Of a stretch of 64,000 bases of DNA, positions 1-10,900 are shown piece by piece (within the stretch, counting starts at the first letter, position 1; every line of letters begins with the position of its first letter). The stretch is from Plasmodium coatneyi (taxonomy: Eukaryota > Apicomplexa > Aconoidasida > Haemosporida > Plasmodiidae). A program made the position numbers and the translations under genes. The notes under the pieces were generated by a model that ran no database searches, was not told the DNA's origin, and saw nothing but the letters and a program-made list of their open reading frames with translations. Location: NCBI RefSeq assembly GCF_001680005.1, contig NC_033564.1, forward strand, positions 496,001 through 560,000. The letters are read 5' to 3'.

Positions 1-1
1 A

Positions 2-877
2 AACGACCTTAACAATTTCAAATGTAACATTGAATTTTTAAATGTACTTTTGTGTAACATAAGTGAAGAAGTCATGATGGAACAGTCGAACCATTTGATG
101 GATTTCTTACTCATAATTATGAATCAAGAATTAAGGCCATTAATAAAATCAGAATTTTTATTGTTCTTAAATTTGTTTTGTTCGAAGAATATTTTCCCCA
201 ATTTTTTACAAAAAAATTCGCAACAAATATTGAAAAATATTTTGTTACCCTTATGCACATGGAAGAGTGGTCTAAACGAGGCGCAGACACGAAAAGGAGC
301 TCTACATTGTATAAGAACATTATTCGTAAAAAAGGACCTCCATAAATATGTAATTGAAAATAATGCCCTGATTGAAAATTTGGTATGTGTCCTCAAATCT
401 TCGACTGATGATACGTGGAATGCTGAAAATAGAGAAATAGCCATCGCCATATATGCACAAATTGCAAGGCGCGTAAGCAATAATAATATTTTATTGGACC
501 TGTTAAATATTTTGCTAAAGCTAATGGAAGACTCCAGTAACACAATTCGTAAATTGTCCGCAAATGGATTGTATTCACTTTTTCTGAATGAGTCTTTAAT
601 TCTATCTGATGAAGTTTGTGAAGAGGTTTTCCCCACCTTGTTGCTCCACATGGATGACGACTCTCCAGACGTCAGCGAAATGGTTTACCGTACCTTATTA
701 CTTGCCAAAAAGTTTAACCAGACGATTTTCCTTAAGGTACTCCTGGCATATATGCATACAGAGTTCGCACCTACTGAGGCGCGCCCCTATTTTTGCATCA
801 TAAATAATATTTGTTTGCTCCCTGAATTGGAAGGGTTTCTAAACATAGCGGGGACGAATAAAATGACAACACTCTGA
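2..877 (+). CDS. HEAT/armadillo-repeat protein, C-terminal part (5' end outside window)
   Basis: The frame is open from the left edge of the window to a TGA ending at 877, so the gene is truncated at its 5' end and only about 291 residues are visible. The protein is a chain of amphipathic helix pairs typical of HEAT repeats, for example the segments around KGALHCIRTLF, NTIRKLSANGLYSLF and DSPDVSEMVYRTLL. No membrane segment or signal is seen. HEAT solenoids act as scaffolds. The repeat texture and acidic DDDSPDV-type turn resemble the cytoplasmic dynein-arm assembly factor DNAAF5/HEATR2, which would fit a parasite with a flagellated male gamete, but this family assignment is inference. Alternatives are other HEAT scaffolds. 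The gene is followed by a 1.4-kb gap before the next gene on the same strand. I am sure of the coding frame and unsure of the function. Confidence 0.75.
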   Translation, partial: NDLNNFKCNIEFLNVLLCNISEEVMMEQSNHLMDFLLIIMNQELRPLIKSEFLLFLNLFCSKNIFPNFLQKNSQQILKNILLPLCTWKSGLNEAQTRKGALHCIRTLFVKKDLHKYVIENNALIENLVCVLKSSTDDTWNAENREIAIAIYAQIARRVSNNNILLDLLNILLKLMEDSSNTIRKLSANGLYSLFLNESLILSDEVCEEVFPTLLLHMDDDSPDVSEMVYRTLLLAKKFNQTIFLKVLLAYMHTEFAPTEARPYFCIINNICLLPELEGFLNIAGTNKMTTL

Positions 878-2299
878 CCAAAGTGTTTTGTCTAAGCAGT
901 TTCGCCTGTGTAGGGGGGGGGGAAAAAACGCCCATTTGGGAAGTCTCATTTTGGCAATTCGCCACTTAGGAGGGATTTTTTCTCCTCCCCTCCGCAATTA
1001 GTTATCTCATTTGTATTCACTTCGCACCCGCCTTGAATGCTTCACCTTTTAAGCAGTCCCCAATTTTTGAAATTTTCCCCTCCTTAGAGAAAAACATTTT
1101 CCCCGCTGTTGAAATTTCTGTGCATCCATATTCATCATTATGTGTGCATTTTTCACTGTTTTTTTTTAGCACGCGAAAAATTCCTGCGAGTATACCACAC
1201 ATGCGAAATTGTACAAGGAAGAACTGCTGAAATGAAGCGCCTTTTTGTGGAGGCCGACGGGAAATTAAGAAAGTACGCGCGCTCTCTGTAGAACCCGCGT
1301 AGGAGAAACTGTCAAGGAACAAACCGGTTTGGGCATATGTATATGTGTGACCAGGTTAATGGTATCCACATACATATTTGATCACCCTTATCCCCACAAG
1401 ACTGAATTCCCCCTTTTGCATGCAAAAAATGGATAAAGAGGGAGGTTTCACGTGATACCCTCCCCTCAGGTTAACTCATTATGTGCCATGGAGATAAGCG
1501 TTTCCTATGTGGATCGCTTTGTTGTTTATATTTACTTTTTGCATTTCGATCGCCGTTCACCTTTTTTTTTCGATTTTATTCGCCGTCACGTTGTATGACG
1601 TCGGTGCGTTGTATAAGGTCGTTCCGTTGTTCCATCTCGCGTTGCAGATCTCCCTGCATGCGCACCTCAATTGAATTTTTCTTTTCCCCGATCATCTACG
1701 CGCCCTTTATTGCAGATTGTTTAACGAGTATGAAAAATTGTAGTCACTTCCAATGGCGCATGCATAAATGGGATTCACTTTTGGCATCCCGGTGCACACC
1801 TTTTCGTCCAACGGGACTTCGTTTTGTTTACTCCATTCCTGCGCGCCCAAGGGCACAGACCGCCTGAGGAACTGCCTCACGGTAAATAAAAAATATTGTG
1901 CCATTCGAAAAATTATTGATGTATGTATAAGTTGTAAAATTGTAAAGCACTTCACCCTCGTTAAGTGGAAATCCCCCCGCGGTGACGAGATAGCAGTTTT
2001 GGGGGCAAAACGGGACACGTCCTTTGCCTTACCCGGATAAAGCGCTTAACAAACCTGGGAATCATGTGTAATGCCATGCCTGTACAAGTTCCGCGTAGGG
2101 ATGCGCAAATTATACCGTCTTGAAGTTCCTCTCCCTGCATCCGCTATTTTTCTTTTTACCAAAAAAAATTGCTCGGGGAAAAAGGTCTCACTTGGTGACT
2201 GTGCCCAAACGAGGACAGGTAAATAAAAAAAGTAACCAATGCCGACTCGTGGAGGGGGAGAAAAATGCGTCGAACTAGAGGGGCGAACTAATTGACCAA
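878..2299. other. intergenic region, HEAT gene to MATCAP-like gene
   Basis: This tandem gap should hold the 3' UTR of the upstream gene and the promoter of the downstream one. It contains pyrimidine-rich tracts and a run of nine G at about 912-920. The short open frames on both strands lack ATG starts in good context, have coding-atypical composition and match nothing I recognise. Confidence 0.6.
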
Positions 2300-3523
2300 A
2301 TGAGTTATGTTCACCACAAAATGGACGCGGCTAAAAGGAAGATGCAAGACAGGGAGGACAGAAAAATCCTCGCAAGGTTTCCCCACCCCAGTTACGTAAA
2401 ACTACTATTTATCCCCGATGAAGAGTTGCTAAATTTCGTAGAAAATTTTATTGAAGCCATTTTTAACGAAGCCACGTACACAAAAACGGTCCAAAAAATG
2501 AATATAAAAAAAAAATGCATAATTACAAACTTACTGGAAGCGCAACAGAAATTTTACAAATCCAATATGAAAGAAAACCCAACGTTTCTTTACAACATTT
2601 CTGACGAAGAAGTGAAAAACATTTTTAACAAAACGAATGGGGAAAAAATTGATTTTCATTTATTTCACGAAGCAAGACGAATAATACAAATGGTGATGGA
2701 CAATTTTCAGACGTATGAAAATTACGAGAGGGGCCTTTTCCATGAAAACAAAAAAGTGGTGAAAAAAAACGAATTGGAAAAATACATCAATAAATACTTA
2801 ACACAGAATGGAATAAAGAATAAAATAAAAATCGAATTTAAGGAGGACTTAATATCTGCAGTGAGAATTTTCAAAAAAAAAAAACAATATTTTTTACATT
2901 TACAAAGCCGTAAAGGTTTTAACGAAAAAATGATGCTTTCCTTGTGCAATCATGAAATAGGGACACACTTATTACGCATGATAAATCACGATAGGAACAA
3001 TTTAGACATGTATAATTTTCCTTCCTGTTGTACCACTGAAGAAGGATTAGCTGTGATTAATTCAATGTATCCCTTCGGAAGAAATTACCTCTTCCTTGTT
3101 TTTCCAGCCATAAAATATTTAACCGTTTGTTTGGGCAATTTTTACACCTTTTCAAAGCTGTTTTTCTTTTTAAACACTTTTGTAAAGGATGCCGATACAT
3201 GTTTTAAGATGTGCGCGCGGGTTAAACGAGGACTAAAGGATACTGCCACCCCTGGCAGTGTCTACCACGATCAGCTATACTTCATCGGTTCGTATAGCAT
3301 CTTAAAGTGGCACAAAAGTATCAACTTTCAGTTGCTATATTCGGGCAACATCGGGTTAAGGTGCCTAAATAGCGTTTCCAATTATGTGGACGTAAAGGAT
3401 AATATGCTCCCGTTTTTTTTATCTGACGAGGAAAAGGTCACTACCTATTTGGAGTTCCTGAGCGAAGTGTCCTACATGAATGGGATTACTCCCACTAGTT
3501 GCAGCTTCATCGATAATGGGTAA
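2300..3523 (+). CDS. MATCAP/DUF1704-family zinc metallopeptidase (putative tubulin tyrosine carboxypeptidase)
   Basis: This is an intact 407-residue frame with an ATG start and no intron. Residues 218-223 read HEIGTH, the HExxxH zinc motif of the DUF1704 family. They are followed about 22 residues on by TTEEGLA (245-251), which supplies the conserved glutamate. Further on, a CARVKRGL segment (about 305-312) and a KD/HDQLYFIG-type segment (about 323-330) match the C-terminal signature of the same family. The human members MATCAP1/2 remove the C-terminal tyrosine of alpha-tubulin and act on microtubules. By homology this protein could be the parasite's detyrosinating enzyme. That activity is inferred, and only the zinc-site motifs are seen. 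There is no signal peptide or membrane segment, so a cytosolic location is likely. The gene converges on the minus-strand coiled-coil gene. Family membership is strong, substrate is not shown. Confidence 0.85.
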   Translation: MSYVHHKMDAAKRKMQDREDRKILARFPHPSYVKLLFIPDEELLNFVENFIEAIFNEATYTKTVQKMNIKKKCIITNLLEAQQKFYKSNMKENPTFLYNISDEEVKNIFNKTNGEKIDFHLFHEARRIIQMVMDNFQTYENYERGLFHENKKVVKKNELEKYINKYLTQNGIKNKIKIEFKEDLISAVRIFKKKKQYFLHLQSRKGFNEKMMLSLCNHEIGTHLLRMINHDRNNLDMYNFPSCCTTEEGLAVINSMYPFGRNYLFLVFPAIKYLTVCLGNFYTFSKLFFFLNTFVKDADTCFKMCARVKRGLKDTATPGSVYHDQLYFIGSYSILKWHKSINFQLLYSGNIGLRCLNSVSNYVDVKDNMLPFFLSDEEKVTTYLEFLSEVSYMNGITPTSCSFIDNG

Positions 3524-4044
3524 TACATGGGCAAAGTGGCACACTATTTTGCCTTTTTTTTTTTTTTTTTTTTTTGTAAATTGAGGGGCAAATCCTCTTG
3601 GTAGGGACCCAACGGGGTGATCAAAAATATACGCACGCCCCAAACGGACAACCCACCAGAATGTTACCATATGGTTGCGCTTAGTGCTGCGTGTTTGTTG
3701 TATATTTGCACAACTGCGGAGTTTTTAAAGGGCGCAAAATTGTACAATAAAGAGTTAAAAAAAAAGAAAAAAATTTTCAACTTTTTGTAATCTTTCCCAT
3801 GATCTGTCCTTTGAGGACATACCTTTCTGTGCACTTCTTTGTTCCCCCTTTTGAGCTCGTACTCGGAATTTATAAGCGCGCGTTAATCGCGAAGCTATAA
3901 AAAGGGGCAGCCCATTTTCATGCGTCTTCGTCTGTTTACACACAATGAAAAGGGTACACGCAGGTCCATGCCTCAGGGAAGTACACAAATCGACGCTTCT
4001 TCCTCGTTTTCATTCCCTCGGAAAATATGTCTCCACCCAGGGGA
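3524..4044. other. convergent intergenic region
   Basis: This is the 3' space shared by two converging genes. It has a T run near 3556-3575 and an A-rich stretch near 3756-3776. The ORFs across it are composition artefacts of these runs. Confidence 0.6.
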
Positions 4045-6262
4045 TTAGTTATTCTTCCCTTTGATGTTATTATATGTGAGGAACTCAATATTGTCATCTG
4101 AAAAATGGGGGAAATTTTTCCAGTTGGAGGAAATGTGCAAACGGACGGAGATATATGTACAAAATGTGCGGCCCCGTATTCACGCAGGCGCGCCACTCCC
4201 TCCATGGCGGTCGCTTTTTCTTTTCCCCATTTACCGAAATTGTTCTTCATGGACTCCATATAATTATCATCCTTGAGCGAAATTTCCTTCTTGGCTTTGT
4301 TGATTATGTAGATCGTGTCCTTAATGTACTTGTAGATGACGTCCAGTTTTCTGAGAATATCCTGCCATTGGTGGGGTGCCAGAAGAGGTGCGTGAAATGA
4401 TACGATCAGGAATTTGCTCTCCTTACCATACGGTGAAGGACACTAAGGTGACCTTGTCCCACACGTAGTACTCTGACAAGGAAAAAAGCCTTCCATTGTT
4501 ACCTCCTCCAAATTGTTAAAATCGGCTGTATCTATGAACTGCGTGTCTTCCATTATATCCTGTGGTTTGTTCTTCTTTTCTAGTTTGCTTTGATGGGAAG
4601 AGGGGGGAAACAAATCATGGACGTGAATTGCCAAGCAGCGAAATGATGATCAGTGTAGGTAGTATGTAGAGTGTTGTCCTGTATGCTCCCCTATGGGGGC
4701 AACTTCTAATAGGCGCTTCCTCTTCAGTACTTTTTTTCCTCGTCCTTTTTAACGTTGTAATGACGCAGCTCCGGTAGGAATGAAGAAAAGCGACTTAAAA
4801 AATTATCGACACATGATATTATCTTATACAGAAGCAGTGCATTTTTATTGTGTTCATTTATTTTTTCCTTGAGCTGTTCCGCTATCTCCTTTTCTTTTTT
4901 TAAGACGCCTTCTGAGGTCTCAACGAGATTTTTGTATTCCTTTTCTTTGTCCTGCATGGGCGTAATGAGAGCATATAAAAACGTGCCAACCAACGGGGAT
5001 GGGGGAAAAAAAAAAATAAAAAAATACACAACGAAGAGAAGAACGATTCCTTACCATTAAGGCTATGTTATATTTTTCCTCCGTGTCCTTTATCTTAGCC
5101 TTTATAATATTTATCTTTGCTTTAAGACTTTCCTTTTTCTTTTTTATAAATTCGCGCGAGCTGAATATCGTTTCTAGCCTGTCGAAGATGTCCAACTGGA
5201 CAAACTCAGCTGAATTCTCCTTCAGTTTGCTCAGAAAGCTGAGGCATTTTTCCCCTGAACGGTTGTCACATGTGTGTAAAGTGCGTGTATATTGTAGGGT
5301 GTCACTCATTTGTTGTGCGAGCTGGGGCTAACTCCTCATCGGGGCACCGGACGGAGTACGCGTCAGGGGGGAGGTGAGGGATTCTTGCATGCCGTTTAGT
5401 TCCATTTCGTTGATGTTTGGCTTTCTATCCCTTTCGTGCCTTTTACGTTTCCCTTCGCCAAACGCGGCAGCCTCTTCTTACTCTCCACCATGTCGCAGTC
5501 TGCCTTCTTTATCCTCTCGTGCATGTCCGCAATGGCCACCTTAAACTTGTTAATCTCCAAATCGTACATTTTTATTTTTTTCTCCTTGTTTTTTATTTTC
5601 TCCTCCAGAATTACTTGTCTGTCGTAGTTGTCCTGCGGGGCATATATATGTGGGGGGACAGTTCCTGTGCACCTTTTTTTGTCCATACGAATTAGGTCCA
5701 TTTGCACCCATTCGTGCGTATGTCCTTTTTTTTCCAACCTTCGTAGCCATTTGGTATTCCTTTATCAATTTTTCGCGGCTTTCATTGTGCACCTTTTCCT
5801 TAAAGCTGTTTAGGGTGATTTGCAAATCGAAGGAAGCGACGTTGGGCAATTATGCCTCGTGGGTATTTCCAGTTGTTACATGTTCAGCAGGGGCGAATGT
5901 GTGCCTAAGATGACCCTGTGCGTGCATACAAATGGGCAGGCAGATAAAAAGGAACATACATACAGACATACACAGGTCTGCCGAATCGAACCTGAAGTAA
6001 CTCTCCTTCTCTTGGAGAACCTTCTTAATATCCGCATGCTTCACGCTCAGGTCTTTATTTTTGCGCCTTAAATCCTACAAAGAGGGGCACGCATACTCAC
6101 GCAGTTACTGCTGGAAATGCCGGTTTCCCGTGGGACCCATTTTTCCACTGAATTTACCCTCAAATGTAATTTCTTTTTTATCAATAAAGGGATGTCCAGG
6201 TTTTTATTGATAGTCGCGGAGATGTCTATGTCCTCCTCATTTTCATCCTTAGCGTTTTCCAT
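4045..6262 (-). CDS. nine-exon coiled-coil protein, function unknown
   Basis: I reconstruct nine exons on the minus strand: 6262-6158, 6074-5992, 5805-5739, 5632-5482, 5254-5055, 4951-4731, 4587-4503, 4361-4235 and 4097-4045. All junctions use GT...AG, frames join at every boundary, and the coding total is 1,092 bases, giving 363 residues. The start is the ATG at 6262. The product is almost entirely charged heptad-type coiled coil, with clusters such as KEKKIKMYDLEINKF, KAKINIIKAKIK and EGVLKKEKEIAEQLKEK. It has no signal peptide, membrane segment or catalytic motif. Such proteins are often cytoskeletal or axonemal, but no family is recognisable. The junctions of exons 2-3 and 6-7 are the least certain; an alternative exon-3 acceptor nearer the frame open at 5849 would need a non-canonical site. 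It diverges from the giant gene across 1.7 kb. Confidence 0.72.
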
Positions 6263-7969
6263 TTTGCCAGCCCTTTTTTATTTTCAGAAAGGATTAAAGT
6301 GTTAGGACATGGTTAGTTAAAAACGAATTGGGTGAAAAATGGGCCGTAGAATGGGCCATAAAAATGGCGTACAGTTGACAATAACATTGGCAGTGAAGTG
6401 GAAAGTAAAGGGAACGTCTACGAACATACACGCGCGCATATTTCACGCCGAAGTGTATGTTCCACTGCGTCAACATCGCCTCGTACAATATCCCTTCGCG
6501 CAAAGTTCCCCTGAACTTATATTATTTTTTTTTTTTTTTTTTGCGCAAAATTAATCCAAATTTTTTGCAAAATTGTTCACCTTAAAAGTTTTCTACTTGC
6601 CGTTAATCAGAAAGGACGTTTGCGTCTTATGTGTATAATGGCGCCAACTGCGGTGACGTCTACCATGCTAAGCTGAAATGGAGAAATTTGCTCTCTTAGG
6701 GTTTCATTCTCCGGCCTCAATAACCTTTTCCCCTTATGTTTACACCTTTTACAAGATGAGGCATAACAAAATGGCTTTACCTGCAAGTGCAGTGTAAAAT
6801 TTTCCTTTTTTAACGTCCATTTGTTCAATCATGTTTGGAATGAGACCATGTGGAGATAAATCCACTATGCCGGAGGCAGATATAGACATTCGCAAAAAAA
6901 AAAAAGACGCAAAGAACAAGTGACACATTTGCCAAGGAAACAATCAGAAAAATAACGAATTCGATGATCATAAAAATATTGTACCGAATTTTTTTTTTTT
7001 TTTTATCTGTAAAAATGTGGATGAAAAAACGTCTTATTCTTTCTCAATGCATGGGAGTGCATAAATATAATTTCTAACCATAGACAAAATAGACTACCGT
7101 ACATGCGCAGAATTAATTACGAACGTTGGCCAGTCGACTGTTACACTCAACTGTAATGTGTAATTTTTTAGGGACAATGGAAAATTGGGATCGTTATATG
7201 AGGAAAAACAATTTTTTTTTTTTTTTTTTTTTTTGTTGCGATTGTTACACGTGCTGTCTATCGAAGAAGTATTTGCGTCATGCAGCCGCTGGCGTAATTT
7301 TTTCTTTTTCGTCACTTCGCACGTTTTTCAGGCTACCCCCTTTACCCAACCGCCGTGGCAACCACGCACAGCGAATTGGGCGATAATTAACCTGGTTCAT
7401 GTTCCTTCATTTTAAGCGTATTTGTCTATATGTGTCCCTTTGTGTTTAATTAAAACTGTCAGGATGAATGTCTCCTCCAAAATTGGAATTTTTTTCTATT
7501 CTTTTTTTGCTTTTTTTTTGTGTGACTCCATAAAAGGTTGTATTTATTCAAATTAGTAGTTATTATCAACTGTTGGGTCTATTAATATTTGTTAATATAA
7601 ACAAATGCGTCTTGCTAACTGATTCGTTTGTTTCCACTTCCTTCCTCTTTCTTTCTCCCCAACAACTATGGAATAATTTTCTCTTTATCTCATTTTATGT
7701 TTAATAATTAGTTTTTATTAGTTTCCACCTTAGAGAAATGTTTTTGCATGTACGTGTGTGAATATTTGCAACTGTACATTTGTAGACGCCAGAGCGGTCT
7801 CTTCAATCAGTGCGGAATAATCCTGGTGGGTGGAGCTCTCCGTGGGTCTTTCTCCAGCCTCCCGCCGCATCCATGCAGATTCCCCACTTAATTAATTGTA
7901 TTAATTCAGTTTGCTCCTCTTGGACAAGCTAACCCGCAGAAGCATTTAATTAATTGACTGTATTTAAAA
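6263..7969. other. divergent intergenic / shared promoter region
   Basis: The gap lies between two divergent genes and should contain both promoters. It has long T runs near 6524-6542, 6989-7005 and 7210-7234. A minus-strand segment at 6889-6781 encodes 36 residues ending in a good GTAAAG donor, and might be the first exon of a small unrecognised gene. I do not call it because no convincing second exon joins in frame. Confidence 0.5.
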
Positions 7970-10900
7970 ATGTTTCTAATAAATCCTAAAATAATTATCT
8001 TCAAGTTGATCCTTTTTTCCTGCATTCTTCAGAAAGGTAATCACAGTTATTTCCCACCCATCGGGGATGCGTGTGTGTGGGGGGAATGTAACATCTCTTT
8101 CCCATACCCAACAACACCACATACATCTGCGAACTTCACAATATTCATCCTGTCTTGCCACTCCTCTCCCCCCGCAGATGTATACTGCAGTGATACTGCC
8201 CTGAGGAATCCGATTTTAAAAAAGGTAATGCTCCAGGCGGCGCGTCTGATATGTAGATGATGAATGGAATTGCATCAGTACATTGCACCGAGGTGGTATA
8301 CATAACAGTAGAAATGCATAAATTTCTTAATTTTTTTTCCCCCCCCCTTTTTGCAACTTGTCCTTCTCCATGTTGCAGCTCTTCAAGGAAACAAAAGGTA
8401 TAGAACCGAATAAAGGATACAACTGTTTCTACGTGTGCCTAACGCTGAAAAGGCGCTCCCCTAGTGGGCGCCTCACACAAAGAAACAGTTCTGTAACGCG
8501 CCATTACGCATATTGCACATTGCACGTTATACCACGTACCAACGCATTAACCGCTCCGCCCACCTCCCCACGCGAAGAACCCCATGGGAACATGCTCGTT
8601 CAGAGGTACTCCTACGGAGGATTCCTAAATTTGCACAAGTATCTCTCCAACGCAAGCTTAAACATAATACAAGAAATAAGCACCAAGAACAGCGTCTCCA
8701 ATTTGGTATCCAAATTGAGGGAATTCAGAAAGTACAAGGAAAATGTATATGAAAAGTTTACCAACTCCTGTTCCACCTTTGTGGAGAAGCTATACACAGA
8801 GACCTACCTTAACATAGACAAATCGCTCATGCAGATAAACGAGCTGTTAATAAAAGAGGTGAAGTATCTGTTGCTCACCAAAAGTGATATGATCACAAAT
8901 GAAGCGAAAGTGAAGGAAGAACAATTTAAAAAAAATTTGGTGGACAAATTGTATGAAGAATTTCTACAACAAGAAAAATCAGAGAAAGATGAAAATACTT
9001 TACTCTACTTTAACAAAATTAACATGGCTTATAAATTCAGAAAATTTTTAAATCTCTCCTCCATTGATGATCCTGAGGTGAACGAAATTATCCTCAGTTT
9101 GATACAAATAGACACATCCAAAATAAAGGTAGATCACAAAGCGGTACTTAAAAACTTTGATGAAATATTAAATTCTCCAAAGCCCCATATATTTCTGAAA
9201 TCCTTCTTTAGTGGAAGTGAACAAGTGATTAATGACTCCTTCCTGAGGACCTACTGGATGTGTCTAAAAAATCTGCACCAATATTTTAGGTCATACAATT
9301 CACACGTACTGTCAATACTAGGGGAAGACTTCAAAAATGTGATTTTCAAATATTTAGACGATGTTATATGCAACAATAAGGAGAAAATAATTCACAATGA
9401 TCAGGCAAATTACTTCTTAAACATACACCATTTTTTTGACACCTTTATAACCCTCATCATATCCAAGGTGCACAATTCCAAGGTTACCATTTTAAACGAA
9501 AATGGTATTCTTATATCCATTCGTATAAATACTCTCCCCGATAAGATCATTCAGCTGGTTTCTACCAAATATTACGCCGGCACGCTGATACCACATAGAA
9601 TTTTTGACGACGTTACTTACCTGTTGGTGCATGAGGACTTCCCCATTTTGGAGCACCTCCAAAATTTTGAAATCACCACGATAAATGCGGACGGCGCGTC
9701 GATCAATTCGTCAGACAATAAGTACAGCCTCATGAACGAAAGTAAGTCATCGCAAAGTTCATTTGTGCATCGGTGGTGTGCTTGCTCTCTAATGACCGTG
9801 CCAATTTTCATCCCCCATTTGCTTTTACCCCACTCCGCGTCACCCATTTTTTTTCCTTTTTTACGTGCCAATCCAATTTTAGGCATGAAGATTTTCTCCG
9901 TGACGTCCCAGGAGCACGAAGCAATTACCAAGTGCATTAAAGAGGAAGTCCACCAAACTTCGAAGAAAAAGGAAAAGACAAGCAGCAGGTACTACAAATC
10001 AATAGGGGATATTCTAGCCACGTACAATGGGCGAAACAACATCTCGGAGAATGACATTTACCTGTTGCTCCTTAACATGATTAGGGGAAATTTAACCAAC
10101 CTAAGTCTCCTATTTGCGTTGGAGATCATTAACTACCTCGATGAATACTGCGAGGACGTGGAACTGGACGACGAGGAGTTAGTAGACAACGATTCTGGAG
10201 ATGATAACACGAAAGAGAGAAAAAACAAAACATACAACAACGATTTCGGATACAACTTTCCCCATTCGGATAAACGAGAATTGGAGGAAGATAGCTTGTA
10301 TAGTGGTTCCATGGAAAATGTATCCTACAACCAATTTTATGAAAACCCCAAGTTGAAGGTCCTATACGACTCAATCTCTAATATTAATGGACCCACAAAT
10401 GGGGATGTTAGCAACTTAAAGGGGACTACCAGGTCGACCTTATCCTCAGACGAAATGAATTTTAAAAGGATGTCTTCTCTCCATTCGTCTACTTATAATG
10501 AATCCCATCCGGGCATGAAAAAAATGCTTTCTCCGTATGAAAAATCGCACGGGACATCCTTTCATAACTTGTCCTCCTTGTCCAGTATCCCTGAAGGTAC
10601 CCCCCTCGATAGCACCTCCGATTCTACTACAGATGCGTCTACTTCAAATTTGAGCAAAAGTTCATCCAGATTGATTTCTAATTTGTCGTCCCATTCGCTG
10701 TCCGATTTGTCTACTAGTAGTATGGCCGACCGGCACAGCGATAGTGCAACGCAGGCGGGGTCCAATGGGGGACACAAACAAGATGGGGATTACTTATCCG
10801 GGTGGAATATGCGAAAAGCGGGTGATGACCACGCTGGAAGCAGCTCTCCTTCGTACCCCTCGAGTATCGCATCTTCCTCGTCTGGAAGAACCACATCATC

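Noticed and set aside
5981..5998. GGTTCGATTC-like tRNA B-box on the minus strand
   Set aside because: It lies at an exon-intron junction of the coiled-coil gene, and no A-box, anticodon arm or acceptor stem can be folded around it.
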